From: CAVSNH01 sp963729275 | GTDB lineage: Bacteria > Actinomycetota > Acidimicrobiia > Acidimicrobiales > RAAP-2 | DNA: 64,000 nucleotides | Direction of reading: 5' to 3' | NCBI GenBank assembly: GCA_963729275.1 | Contig: CAVSNH010000003.1 | Span: forward strand, 496,001-560,000 | Shown here: positions 18,375-27,512 of the stretch, piece by piece | Numbering within the stretch: the first letter of the stretch is position 1 | Layout: every line of letters starts with the position of its first letter | Notes under the pieces: model-generated | Told to the model about the DNA's origin: nothing | What the model saw: the letters and a program-made list of their open reading frames with translations, nothing else | Database searches by the model: none | Made by a program: the position numbers and the translations under genes

Positions 18375-19520
18375 GTGACGCTTCGCCCGGTCCGATGGGT
18401 CTTCGTGGTCTTCGGGCTGTTCTGGGGGGCGTGGGCGGTGGCCGCCATCGACATCGAACACTCGCTCGGGCTCTCGACCGGTGGATACGGCCTGCTTCTC
18501 TCCATCAGCCTGGCCGGCAGTGCCGCGGCCAATGCCGTGGGCGGTGGGCTGTGCCAGCGGTTCGGGACAGCCAGGGTGCTCGGCATCGCCTTGGCCACAT
18601 GGTCGGTCTTCCTCCTGGCCGGAGCGGCGGCCCGGGCCCCGGCGACCCTCGGCGTGGCCATCGTGTTCATCGTCATCAACGCCGGGATGGTCGACGTGAC
18701 CATCAACGTGTCCTCCATGACGGCACTGGCCGACCAGCCGGGACGGCTCGTGGCCTTTCATGGCTGGTTCAACTCCGGCGCCGCGGTCGGTGCGGCCGCC
18801 TGCGGTGGGCTCCTGGCTGCGCACGTTTCGTGGCGTTGGACGTGGGCCATCCTCGCCGTGGTGGTGGCCGTCCTCGCCGTGGTCTGCCGCCGCTCGCCGA
18901 TCCCCGGCGCCGAGCGCGGCGATGCCGTCGCCTGGCACGGTGCCCTGCGCCTGTTGCGTCACGAGCGGCTGTTCGTGTTGGCCGGGATCTTCGCCCTCTC
19001 GGCCATGATCGAGGGGGGCATCGACCTCTGGGGTGTGCTCTTCCTGCGCTCGCAGCTCGACTCGGGCCTGCTCCTCGGGGCCGGTGGGGCGGTGCTGGGT
19101 TACAGCGTGGCTGCCTTGGCTCGAACGGCCCTCGGACCCCGGGTCGGACGCCGAGGGCCGCCGCGCGGGGTCGCCATCGGGGCTGGCACGGCTGCCGTCG
19201 GCATGGCCCTGCTCACGACCGCGCCGAACGCCGCCCTCGGCGCCCTCGGGCTCGTGCTCGCCGCCGGGGGGATCTCGATGTGCTGGCCGTTGCTCGTAGC
19301 CGCCGCCGGTCGTGGCCGGCCGCAGCCGGCGGCCGCGGTCGGAGCCGTCACTGCCGGTGGCTACCTCGGGCTCGTGGCCGGGCCGGCGGTTGTCGGGTGG
19401 ACGGCGGATGCCGTGGGGCTCCGCGGTGCCCTCGGTCTCCTGGGAGCGGCGGCAGTGATCGTGGCCGTCGTCCCCACCGTTCGTCCCCGGCTCTTCGTCG
19501 GGGGCGCTCCAGCCTCGTAG
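18375..19520 (+). CDS. MFS transporter
   Basis: 381 residues from GTG 18375 (ATG 18306 is possible but adds an Arg/Pro-rich leader). About 12 hydrophobic segments, beginning VRWVFVVFGLFWGAWAVAAI and SLAGSAAANAVGGGLCQRFG (the loop 2-3 region), with VRxRLGxR-like sequence weakly present. HGWFNSGAAVGAAACGGLLA and TAGGYLGLVAGPAVVGWTAD are pore-lining type repeats. It resembles sugar/drug-type MFS proteins of the YbjJ group. Substrate unknown. It follows the phosphoribosyltransferase remnant by 90 bp. Confidence 0.9.
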   Translation: MTLRPVRWVFVVFGLFWGAWAVAAIDIEHSLGLSTGGYGLLLSISLAGSAAANAVGGGLCQRFGTARVLGIALATWSVFLLAGAAARAPATLGVAIVFIVINAGMVDVTINVSSMTALADQPGRLVAFHGWFNSGAAVGAAACGGLLAAHVSWRWTWAILAVVVAVLAVVCRRSPIPGAERGDAVAWHGALRLLRHERLFVLAGIFALSAMIEGGIDLWGVLFLRSQLDSGLLLGAGGAVLGYSVAALARTALGPRVGRRGPPRGVAIGAGTAAVGMALLTTAPNAALGALGLVLAAGGISMCWPLLVAAAGRGRPQPAAAVGAVTAGGYLGLVAGPAVVGWTADAVGLRGALGLLGAAAVIVAVVPTVRPRLFVGGAPAS

Positions 19521-19922
19521 CCGTGTAAGGGACATCGGCTCCCTTGGATCGGCCACGAGGCTCGAGTCCCAGGGTTGCATGGTCATCCCGCCTGGTTCCG
19601 GGTCCTCGAGGTCAGTGCCGATTGCAGCACATGAGTGGGAGCCTCGCCCGGAGACAATCGCCACGGCGTCGCGCGACGACCAAGGGGTTGAGTGCGCCCG
19701 TCAGTGGCTGGAGTCGGCACTGGCGTCCCTCGAGCTCTAAGGCGACCACTCCGGCGTTGCCTTCTCCGACCTCGCCGACTAGGTGACGGCGGAAGTCGGC
19801 TACCGATAAACCCTATTCATCAGGTGCGACGGCATACAGATCGAGGCGACTTTCGACTGAAGCTATTTTGCCCGGTTTTCCATATAGATGCAGGCGCAAC
19901 AAATTTAATTTGCGTGGCGTCA
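19521..19922. other. 402-bp intergenic region between convergent genes, nothing found
   Basis: The stretch between the MFS gene and the reverse membrane-protein gene has no credible gene, tRNA or strong hairpin. Its right part (19840-19915) is clearly lower in GC than the surroundings, matching the base composition of the following gene. Confidence 0.5.
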
Positions 19923-21458
19923 TCAACGCCACGGATGACCTGTTCGGCACCCGCGAGCTAGCGCTTCAGCGACGCGCGCTCGCTTCTTAACGGGACTCGC
20001 CTTCGCCTTGCCTCCACCACCTTTTGCCGCCGTCGAGCGGGGTCGCGCCTGCGCCCCCGTGGGTTTTCGAGTTGGTGAATGCGTAACCTGCTTCGGCTTG
20101 GCCAGCGGCTCCGGGCGGGAGGCAGCGATCAGCACGCCGGTGAGACCCACAATCTGCACCGTCCACCAGGGGAACCAGCCGAGCTTCCACTGCGCAGTGA
20201 TGGTAACGGCGATAGCCAGCACTGCGGCAATACCGAACCTGGTACGGCTGCACCGGGCAGCGACCACAACGGCGACGGCCAACGCTGCCCACGGATAGTA
20301 GGCGTCCATCACCGACTCCGTGTAGGAGCGCAGCGCAAAGACCACGGCACATGCGAAGACCAAGAGTTCGGGGTGCTCAAGCCATCGCTTGGCCACCCAG
20401 ATGCCAATGAGGACGGCGAGGGCGATGGCCACCAATCGACCGGGGCCGCCAGCCACGGCCAGTGCCAGGCCGTGGCCCCCGAGGCGCGGCGACAAGGCGG
20501 TCCAAGGGGTCGCGTGGTCTCGGTTGGGGTAGTTCGGCTGTTCCGCCAATGCATGAAAGGTGGCAGAGAAGTTGGCGATGAGGGGCACCGCCACCAGGAC
20601 TGCCGATGGAAGTATCGATCGGATGGCTACGCCGAGTCCGCTCCGGCGCCCGGCCATGGCGATGAGTACGGGCAGCATGAGTAGGACCAGGGGCTGGAAT
20701 GCGACGGCAGCACCGAAAAGCCAACCGGCTCTCACGAATCGGCCGTCGAGCGCAAAAATAACGGCGTACACAGCCAATGCCACGGCCACTGCATCTTCGG
20801 GATGCCCCCACACCACGATCACGTTCCACAGCAACACCGCCTCGACAACACTGAGGACTGCACGCCGCGTCCTGGAAACCTGGAGTCGTTCAGCGAGAGC
20901 ATCGCATGCAAACAGCGCCATGCACGACAACAACAAGGAATAGGAACCGACAGCAATGACCCATTGGGGGTCCGAGACGAACAGCTTGCCTCCGAGATAG
21001 AACTGGCCTGAGCTCAGAAAAGGGATGGAGGAGTAGTGCACAGAATAGTGACTGACGGCGTAACTGTGGTTGTTGATCAACTCAAAAAGAGAAGTGTGAA
21101 ATGAATAGCTCAATGCTCCAAGCGGCGCGAGTGCAACCAAGATCGCCGGAAACTCGACGAAACTCACGTTGGTGTGGTAAATGGCGGAGAAATGCCCATG
21201 AGCGAGTTGGCTCGCGGCGAAAAAGGTGAACAAGAAGTCATAGGGCGTTACCCACAAAGATGGAGTGTGCTGGACGACAGATCCCCACCGGAAGAAGTAG
21301 ACGAGCCCCAGGACGACATAAACGACCGAGACAAGAATGGGCCAGGTCCGACGTTTGAGACGGTTGATCACACGGTCGAGAAAAGACGTGCCTCTGGTGG
21401 GGGTCGATGCTTCCTTGTGCTGTAGCTGGTAGCGGTTCCGAGTGCGCTTCGACCCCAC
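19923..21458 (-). CDS. Polytopic membrane protein, possible GT-C-like glycosyltransferase
   Basis: 511 residues with roughly ten hydrophobic segments, from WPILVSVVYVVLGLVYFFRW near residue 40 to IAAVLAIAVTITAQWKLGWF near 415. Features include FAASQLAHGHFSAIYHTNVS in the first loop, WGHPEDAVAVALAVYAVIFA and VMDAYYPWAALAVAVVVAAR. The layout resembles lipid-linked mannosyl- or arabinosyltransferases of the GT-C class, but no signature is decisive. The last 60 residues form a Lys/Arg/Pro-rich cytosolic tail. Base composition is lower in GC than its neighbours, suggesting separate origin. It stands alone between the MFS gene and the dehydrogenase. Confidence 0.78.
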   Translation of the reverse strand: MGSKRTRNRYQLQHKEASTPTRGTSFLDRVINRLKRRTWPILVSVVYVVLGLVYFFRWGSVVQHTPSLWVTPYDFLFTFFAASQLAHGHFSAIYHTNVSFVEFPAILVALAPLGALSYSFHTSLFELINNHSYAVSHYSVHYSSIPFLSSGQFYLGGKLFVSDPQWVIAVGSYSLLLSCMALFACDALAERLQVSRTRRAVLSVVEAVLLWNVIVVWGHPEDAVAVALAVYAVIFALDGRFVRAGWLFGAAVAFQPLVLLMLPVLIAMAGRRSGLGVAIRSILPSAVLVAVPLIANFSATFHALAEQPNYPNRDHATPWTALSPRLGGHGLALAVAGGPGRLVAIALAVLIGIWVAKRWLEHPELLVFACAVVFALRSYTESVMDAYYPWAALAVAVVVAARCSRTRFGIAAVLAIAVTITAQWKLGWFPWWTVQIVGLTGVLIAASRPEPLAKPKQVTHSPTRKPTGAQARPRSTAAKGGGGKAKASPVKKRARVAEALARGCRTGHPWR

Positions 21459-21665
21459 GTGTGGAGTCTTACATGGCTACTCAGTGGCCTGCCTTCTCGA
21501 GTGCTCGGCGAAACCTAAGGGGCTCTCCACAACTGCTCTTGGCCCATGGGGTCACACGCTCGAGGCGTGGGCAGACGAGGCGACCTTCTCCGGTCCGCGA
21601 CCTTGTCCGCTGCAGATGCCGCCGTCGACCAACGAATCGCTTGACGCGGCATCGTCCGCAGGGAA

Positions 21666-22778
21666 TCAGTCGAGGACGAGCACCCCGCGGATGTTCCGGC
21701 CGTCCCGCATGTCCTGGTACCCCTCGTTGATCTGCTCGAGCGGGTAGGTCCTGGTGATCATCCCGTCGAGGTCGAGGAGCCCGTCCCGATAGAGCCCGAG
21801 CAGCCGGGGCACGTCCAGCTCCGGACGTGACGACCCGAAGATGGAGCCGACGAGCTCCTTCTCCATGACCATGAGGTCGAGCATGCTGATGGTCACGTTC
21901 GTCTCCGTCCAGGGGTGCACGTTGGTGACGACCACCCTCCCCCGCTTGGCACAGAGAGCCATGATCGAGCCCATGAGCTCGCCCCGTCCCACCGACATCG
22001 TGCAGATGACCCGATGGCACATCCGGCCCTCGGTCAGGCTCTGGATCAGTGGGAACGCCTCTTCGACGCTCTCGGCGACATGCGTCGACCCGAAGCCGAG
22101 GGCTCGCTCACGCTTGAAGGCCACCGGGTCGACGGCCACGACGCGCCGGGCACCGGCCAGGCGTGCGCCCTGGACGGCTGCCGATCCGACGCCACCGACG
22201 CCGAGCACGGCCACGTCGTCACCGGGCTCGACCTGGGCCCGGAGGACGGCCGAGCCCCACCCGGTCGAGACGCCACAGGCCACGAGGCAGGCCCGGTCGA
22301 GGGGGAGGTCATCGTCGATCTTGATGAAAGATCGCTCGTGGCTGACGGTGTGCCGGGCGAAGGTGCCGAGCATGCAGAAGATGCGAAGGTCCTCGCCCCG
22401 GGCGTGGTGGCGGGCCGTCTTGTCGCCGACTTGCCAGCCGTCGGCGATGTGCATCCCCATGTCGCAGAGCCCCTGGTGTCCCTCGATGCACGAGGGACAG
22501 TGACCGCAGGGGGGCAGGAAGCTGGCCACCACATGGTCGCCGGGCGAGAGGGTGGTCACCCCCGGCCCAACCTCCTCCACGATGCCCGCGCCCTCGTGGC
22601 CGCCGATCATCGAGCCGAGGAAGGGCATGTCGCCGGTCAGGAAGTGCTCGTCGGAATGGCACAGCCCGGAGGCGACCAAGCGCACGAGGACCTCGTGCTC
22701 CTTGGGTGGGTCGAGCTCGATGTCTTCGATCTCCCATTTGCCACCCGGCTCCCACAGCACGGCCGCTTGTGTCCTCAC
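21666..22778 (-). CDS. NDMA-type zinc-dependent alcohol dehydrogenase
   Basis: 370 residues from GTG 22778, chosen because GGGGAG lies just upstream and it gives VRTQAAVLWEPGGKWE, the usual family start. Catalytic zinc ligands lie in SGLCHSDEH and GGHEGAG; structural zinc ligands in CGHCPSCIEGHQGLC; the NAD-binding loop is LGVGGVGSAAVQGA. The family (Rxyl_3153 type) oxidises alcohols or formaldehyde-mycothiol adducts with tightly bound NAD. Ends with QDMRDGRNIRGVLVLD, as in homologues. Intact; no partner gene next to it. Confidence 0.95.
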   Translation of the reverse strand: MRTQAAVLWEPGGKWEIEDIELDPPKEHEVLVRLVASGLCHSDEHFLTGDMPFLGSMIGGHEGAGIVEEVGPGVTTLSPGDHVVASFLPPCGHCPSCIEGHQGLCDMGMHIADGWQVGDKTARHHARGEDLRIFCMLGTFARHTVSHERSFIKIDDDLPLDRACLVACGVSTGWGSAVLRAQVEPGDDVAVLGVGGVGSAAVQGARLAGARRVVAVDPVAFKRERALGFGSTHVAESVEEAFPLIQSLTEGRMCHRVICTMSVGRGELMGSIMALCAKRGRVVVTNVHPWTETNVTISMLDLMVMEKELVGSIFGSSRPELDVPRLLGLYRDGLLDLDGMITRTYPLEQINEGYQDMRDGRNIRGVLVLD

Positions 22779-22952
22779 GGTACTCCCCGGTTCGTCGTCA
22801 CCCACACGCTCATACGATCACACGCCCACACGCCGAACGGCCCGAACGGCCGGAACGACGCCAACGCACCGTAGGTCAACCGTCAGGCGGTCCGGACGGC
22901 CGCGAACGCCGAGCCTCACCGCACCGTCGAGACAGAACTGGGTCAGGAGCTC

Positions 22953-25152
22953 ATGGTCGGCACTCGAGGCGAGCGGCATGCCAGAGTTTCAGCCATGTTC
23001 GCAGGGAGGACGGCCTCGGCAGTGGCCCTAATGGTGGCAATTGGCTCGCTCGCCGGATTGGCATCGGGCCCGCCGGCGACGGCAGCGCCCACTCCGGGCC
23101 CGCCATTGTCGACTTCCGGAGACGGCCCGGCGAGTAAGTACGACTGCGTCTTGGCCAACCGACCCGCCGACACCCCCTTCACTGGCGCCGACGGCACTGC
23201 GTCGGAGATCGGCTGGGAGGGCAACCAGCAGGGCGTCGTCACCTGTCTCGGCGGGGTGTTCTTCATCCAGGACGTCCTCTACGTGAGCTTGGGCATCGGC
23301 TCCGGCACGAACTACGGCTTCGGCATCTACGACGGTGGCCCGACCACCTGGACTGATGCCGACGGCTACCTCCCGGCGCAGATCACGTCGTTCAGCCGGG
23401 AGGGTGCCCGGGTCTCGATCACCGAGTTCTGCGACAAGGTGATGCGTCGGTGGCGATCCCTTTGTCGCCGTCTACAGCCGGGTCGCCGTGACGAACCCGA
23501 CAGACCACGTGATCGAGGCGAACCCTGAGGCTTCGCCCGGATTGGTGCCGCTCGATGCAGCGCCCGATGCGGTGGCCCCCCACAGCTCAGTCGATCACGA
23601 CTACGTGATCGCCTCCGACCGCTTCGGGGGAACCTATCCGTGGCCGAGCGCAGCCGCGCTGGCCGACGCCGGCAGCTTCGACCAGCACTTCGCCCACATG
23701 GCGAGCTTCTGGAACAACCAGCTAGCCGCCATCACCGGGATAAGTGTCCCCGATCGGTCCTTGGATGACGCCTACCGCAGCGGGTTCATCTACACCCAGA
23801 TCGCCCGGAGCGGCGACGAGCTGCACGACGGGGTCAACGGCTACGAAGCCGAGTACAACCACGACGTCATCGGCATCTTGTCCAACCTCTTCAACCAGGG
23901 CTACTTCACCGACGCCCACGCGCTCCTCCTCGAAGCTCGCAACGCCATGGAAGCCCCGGGCCAGGGCTTCTACGACGACGGCGTCTGGACGTATTCGGTG
24001 CCCTGGGCCATCTACCTGATGAAGACCGGAGACTTGGCCTTCGTCAAGGAGAATTTCGATTCGGAGGGACCTCTCGGTGCCACGCAGCCGAGCATCGAGG
24101 ACACCGCCCACGCGATCGCCGCCGCCAGGACCAGCCCCTCGGGGATCATGGCGGCCACCGACGACATCGACACCCAGGGCAGCTGGACCACCGACGACTA
24201 CTCGGCGCTCATCGGCCTGGCCGCCTACCACTACCTCGCCCAACGCGTGGGGGACGCCGGCCAGGCGGCCTGGGCGAGCGAGCAATACGCCAGCCTGCTA
24301 TCGGCCACCAACAAGACGCTGGATGCGACTATCGCCCGTTACCACCTCGACTACGTACCCTGCTCGATCCTCCAGCCCAACACGGACAACCGGTGCAAGG
24401 ACCCCGAGGACGCCAACTGGATGTCGCCGCTCGGCGCTTGGGCCTGGGACGCGTCGCTCTTCGGGTCAGCGGCCAACGGCCCGGGCGCGACCATGATCGA
24501 CGCCACCTACGACTATGGCTTCGGGCGCCTCAAGGGCAAGCTTCCACCCAACACCTTCGGTGGCTTTCCAGGCGACTACTACTCGACCGGCTACAACGCC
24601 GGCTACGGGACGGCGGGCCTCGCCAGCCAGCACCACCGGGACCAAGGGATTTTGAGCTACGAGTTCATGATCGCTAACAGCCAGAGCGGCCCATACTCAT
24701 GGTGGGAGAGCTCATCTGCTCCCTCGACCCATACCCCGTGGCTGGGACGGCACCCGGCGACCGGCCAGGGCGCCTCCCCCCACGCCTGGGGAATGTCGCA
24801 AGCCAACGGCGTGCTGCTGGCCTCCCTGGTGGCCCAGCGCACCGACGGCACCCTCGTCGTGGGCCGGGGGGTCCCCGCCCAATGGCTCGGCGGTGACCGG
24901 CCAATCTCGGTCACCAACTTCCCGACGACCGACGGTCGGAGGCTGAGCCTCAGGATCTCGTCGAGCGGCCAGTCGGTGACGCTGACCCTGCGCGGCCAAC
25001 CACCGTCGGGCCCGGTGCTCTTCCAGTTGCCATCTTTCGTTGACAACATCGCGACCACCTCGGCCGGTCAGATCGACCAAGGGACCGGGACCGTGACGTT
25101 GTCACCCGCCACGAAGAGCGTCACCGTCCAACTCCGCGCCGCAGCAGCATAG
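22953..25152 (+). pseudogene. Secreted glycosidase-like protein with N-terminal novel domain, one frameshift
   Basis: From ATG 22953 (AGGAG nearby; ATG 22995 also possible) comes a signal peptide ending PPATAAPTP, then a domain with EIGWEGNQQGVVTCLGG, SGTNYGFGIYDGGP and DADGYLPAQITSFSREGARV. At about 23450 the frame changes; GGDPFVAVYSRVAVTNPTDH follows and runs intact to 25152. The large C-terminal part (SFDQHFAHMASFWNNQLAAI, GFIYTQIARSGDELHDGVNG, WTYSVPWAIYLMKTGDLAFV, GSWTTDDYSALIGLAAYHY) has the look of (alpha/alpha)6 six-hairpin glycosidases, with candidate acids in these loops. Substrate unknown. One indel restores a protein of about 730 residues. The N-terminal domain recurs at 25215-25572. 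Confidence 0.75.
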
Positions 25153-25214
25153 GCCGTTCGTTGTGACAACCATCATCGCTGGGGCACTATCAGATGCGAA
25201 GGACCGTGCCGCGT

Positions 25215-25572
25215 GTCAACGATGTCGGAAGGTGGTGTCCAGAGCGGGCAGGTAGCCATCGACATCCGACCAACTCGTGGGGGGCGCCGTCGTAGATGCC
25301 GAAGCCGTAGTTGCTCAAGTTCCGCTCCGTGACCTCGAAGGTGCCGCCGAGGCAGATGACGACACCCCGCCCGTTGCCCTCCCAGCCTTTGGCCGAGGCG
25401 GTGACATCGGCGGCGGTGAAGGCACCCGTCGTGAGGTTCGGCGCGCCGTCTATCAGCTGGCCGAACCGCCCGAGGGTGGCGGAGCCGTCGAAGTAGCAGT
25501 CGGCGCAGCCAGGACCGGACCACTCGACCCAACGCCGACCAGGCCGGTCACCAGCCCGGCGATGGCGGTCAT
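25215..25572 (-). pseudogene. Truncated paralogue of the preceding protein's N-terminal domain
   Basis: From ATG 25572 a signal peptide reads MTAIAGLVTGLVGVGSSGP then VLAAPTATS; the frame then changes and gives AKGWEGNGRGVVICLGGTFE and LSNYGFGIYDGAP, and again to TSWSDVDGYLPALDTTFRHR before TGA at 25215. These match EIGWEGNQQGVVTCLGG, NYGFGIYDGGP and DADGYLPAQ of the adjacent gene in the same order. It lacks the glycosidase part altogether, so it is either a decayed copy or a stand-alone domain protein with indels. It is convergent with the full-length gene, 62 bp from its stop. Confidence 0.7.
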
Positions 25573-25677
25573 TGGGATTACCCCCGAAGGACGCAGCTCG
25601 TATCGGCCAGCTCATCGGACCATGATGACCGTCGGCGTGGGTCGGGCCCATCGATGGCGTGCTCCGGGCGGGCATGG

Positions 25678-27387
25678 TCAGGCCTGCTTCGACACGGTCA
25701 CCGCCGATGGCTTGACCACCGGAAGGCTGATGCCGACGTGGGTGAAGTCGACCGAGCCGCCGAGTCGGGGCGTGGCGTAGGCAACTGTCGTGGCCACCAT
25801 CTGCAGGGTGAGCGTCTGATCGGGCGCCACCGACTGGCAGATGGTCTCGAGCGGGATGGTGGCCGTGTGCTCGGCACCGTCGAGAGTGACGGGGACGGGC
25901 GTGACCTGACTTCCCACCACGAGACCGGTGGAGTCGTCGACCAGTTGGGCGAACACCGCGGTGGGCCGCACACCGGGTGACGTCGTGCCTCGATAGGTGA
26001 TGTGGAGGAGCGGTGCGCCGACCACCAGCGACTTCTTGGCGCGGCCGTGAATGCGGACGTCGACCGCCGTCGTGGCCTTGGCCGGCAGGATGGGAAAGGC
26101 CTCGGCGGCCAGCGCGGCGCTGCTGCCCGGACGCCCCTTCGGCTCGGAGAAGGGGCCGGAACCACCGGTGGCCACGAGCGGAAGGGTCCCGCTCCCCTCC
26201 CCCCGGAGCGGCGCGATGGTCGGCAGCGGATACCCGGCCGCCGCGTACCGGACACCGTGCTGGTCGATGAGATCGACTCGCGGTCCGGTGCCGATCGACG
26301 GATCGCGCTTGACCCAGCGGTTCAGCCAGTCGATCGTCGCCGTCTCGACCACCGACGGGTTGCCCTGGTTGGTCAGGCAGACCCCGTGGCCACCGCAGTA
26401 CCAGAGCATGGAGACGGGGACACGGTCTGCATGCACCTGCTCGTAGTTGGTGATCCCCTCGTCCAGGGTGAAGAGGGTGTCGACCGTGCCCTGGACGATG
26501 AGGGTTGGGATGTGGATGTCGGAGACCAGGTTTCCCGGACCTCGCGCCGCGAACCAGGCCTCGTTGGCCGCGTCGATCCGCCCCGTCGAGTTCGCCTCGG
26601 CCGACGACGACACGATGTGAGGGTCGAGGGAGCGCCCCGTAGCCGCCAACAACAGCAGGTTTGCCCAACCGATCTTGGGGATGCCCGACTTGTCCAGGCT
26701 GGTGGTCAGCGAGTGCCACGAGATGGTGGGCACGATGGCGTCGATCCGGCAGTCCTGGGCGGCGGTCACCCACTGGATCCCGCCCCCGTAGGAACCGCCC
26801 ACCATTCCCATCCGCGGGTCACCGGGCCCGTCGAGCTCGACACCCGGTCTCGTGGCCACCCAGTCGATCAGCCGGGAAACGTCCTTGGCCTCGTAGGCGG
26901 GGCTGTCGATCTCGATCGTCCCCGTCGAATGTCCGAACCCGCGGGGATCCCAGGTCAGGACGTTGTAGCCGGCCCGGTGCAGGTCGCTGATCGACACCGT
27001 GCCGAACAGGTCGCCGGTGCCGGACAGATCGGTGTCACCGGCTTCGCCCCATCCCGGACCCATGAGCACGGTCGGAGCGGGATGCTGGGGTGTGGCCCCG
27101 GCGACCGGGAACCAGTGGGCACGGATCTTGGTGCCGTCGAACGAAGTGATGGTCCAGTCGGAGGCCACGCCCGCCACCGGCGTGGCCACGACGGGAGCGG
27201 CCGGTGGCCGGTGGCAGGGAGGCGGCTTCCACGATCCGCCGGAATCGGTGACCGAGCCCGTTGAGGAGGCGGCCGAGGTGCTTCCCCACCCGACCGCCAC
27301 GCTCAGCAACGCACCGGCCACAAGGGCGCCGAGAACGCTCGGCCACCGCGTCGACGATCGACGGTGACCTTTCGTTCCCTGCTCCAT
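25678..27387 (-). CDS. Secreted CocE/NonD-type alpha/beta hydrolase (S15-like)
   Basis: 569 residues from ATG 27387 (GGAGGC upstream; longer frames add only Arg/Pro). A signal segment WPSVLGALVAGALLSVAVGW leads to a hydrolase core: NVLTWDPRGFGHSTGTIEID, nucleophile elbow GMVGGSYGGGIQW, acid-loop region LIVQGTVDTLFTLDEGITNY, and His in WYCGGHGVCL. The C-terminal 200 residues form a beta-sandwich (RAKKSLVVGAPLLHITYRG) as in X-Pro dipeptidyl-peptidase/CocE esterases. Expected to act outside the cell on peptides or esters. It is divergent to the Nudix-methyltransferase gene. Confidence 0.9.
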   Translation of the reverse strand: MEQGTKGHRRSSTRWPSVLGALVAGALLSVAVGWGSTSAASSTGSVTDSGGSWKPPPCHRPPAAPVVATPVAGVASDWTITSFDGTKIRAHWFPVAGATPQHPAPTVLMGPGWGEAGDTDLSGTGDLFGTVSISDLHRAGYNVLTWDPRGFGHSTGTIEIDSPAYEAKDVSRLIDWVATRPGVELDGPGDPRMGMVGGSYGGGIQWVTAAQDCRIDAIVPTISWHSLTTSLDKSGIPKIGWANLLLLAATGRSLDPHIVSSSAEANSTGRIDAANEAWFAARGPGNLVSDIHIPTLIVQGTVDTLFTLDEGITNYEQVHADRVPVSMLWYCGGHGVCLTNQGNPSVVETATIDWLNRWVKRDPSIGTGPRVDLIDQHGVRYAAAGYPLPTIAPLRGEGSGTLPLVATGGSGPFSEPKGRPGSSAALAAEAFPILPAKATTAVDVRIHGRAKKSLVVGAPLLHITYRGTTSPGVRPTAVFAQLVDDSTGLVVGSQVTPVPVTLDGAEHTATIPLETICQSVAPDQTLTLQMVATTVAYATPRLGGSVDFTHVGISLPVVKPSAVTVSKQA

Positions 27388-27512
27388 CGCCTGCCTCCAC
27401 CCCCGTGACCGTCGACCGCCGAACACTACTGCCGGGCCAGGATCGGCCATCGTCCGGTCACGTCCAGGGTGTCGTCCGGGCGGCCGCCGATGCGCTCGAT
27501 AGGGTCGGGCCG

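Noticed and set aside
19541..19600. tRNA-like GGCTCGAGTCCC string
   Set aside because: No cloverleaf can be built around it; acceptor and anticodon stems are missing.
18279..19664. Long open frame (461 codons) on the reverse strand
   Set aside because: It is antisense to the MFS gene, rich in Arg/Gly/His/Asp typical of GC-bias shadows, with no recognisable motif.
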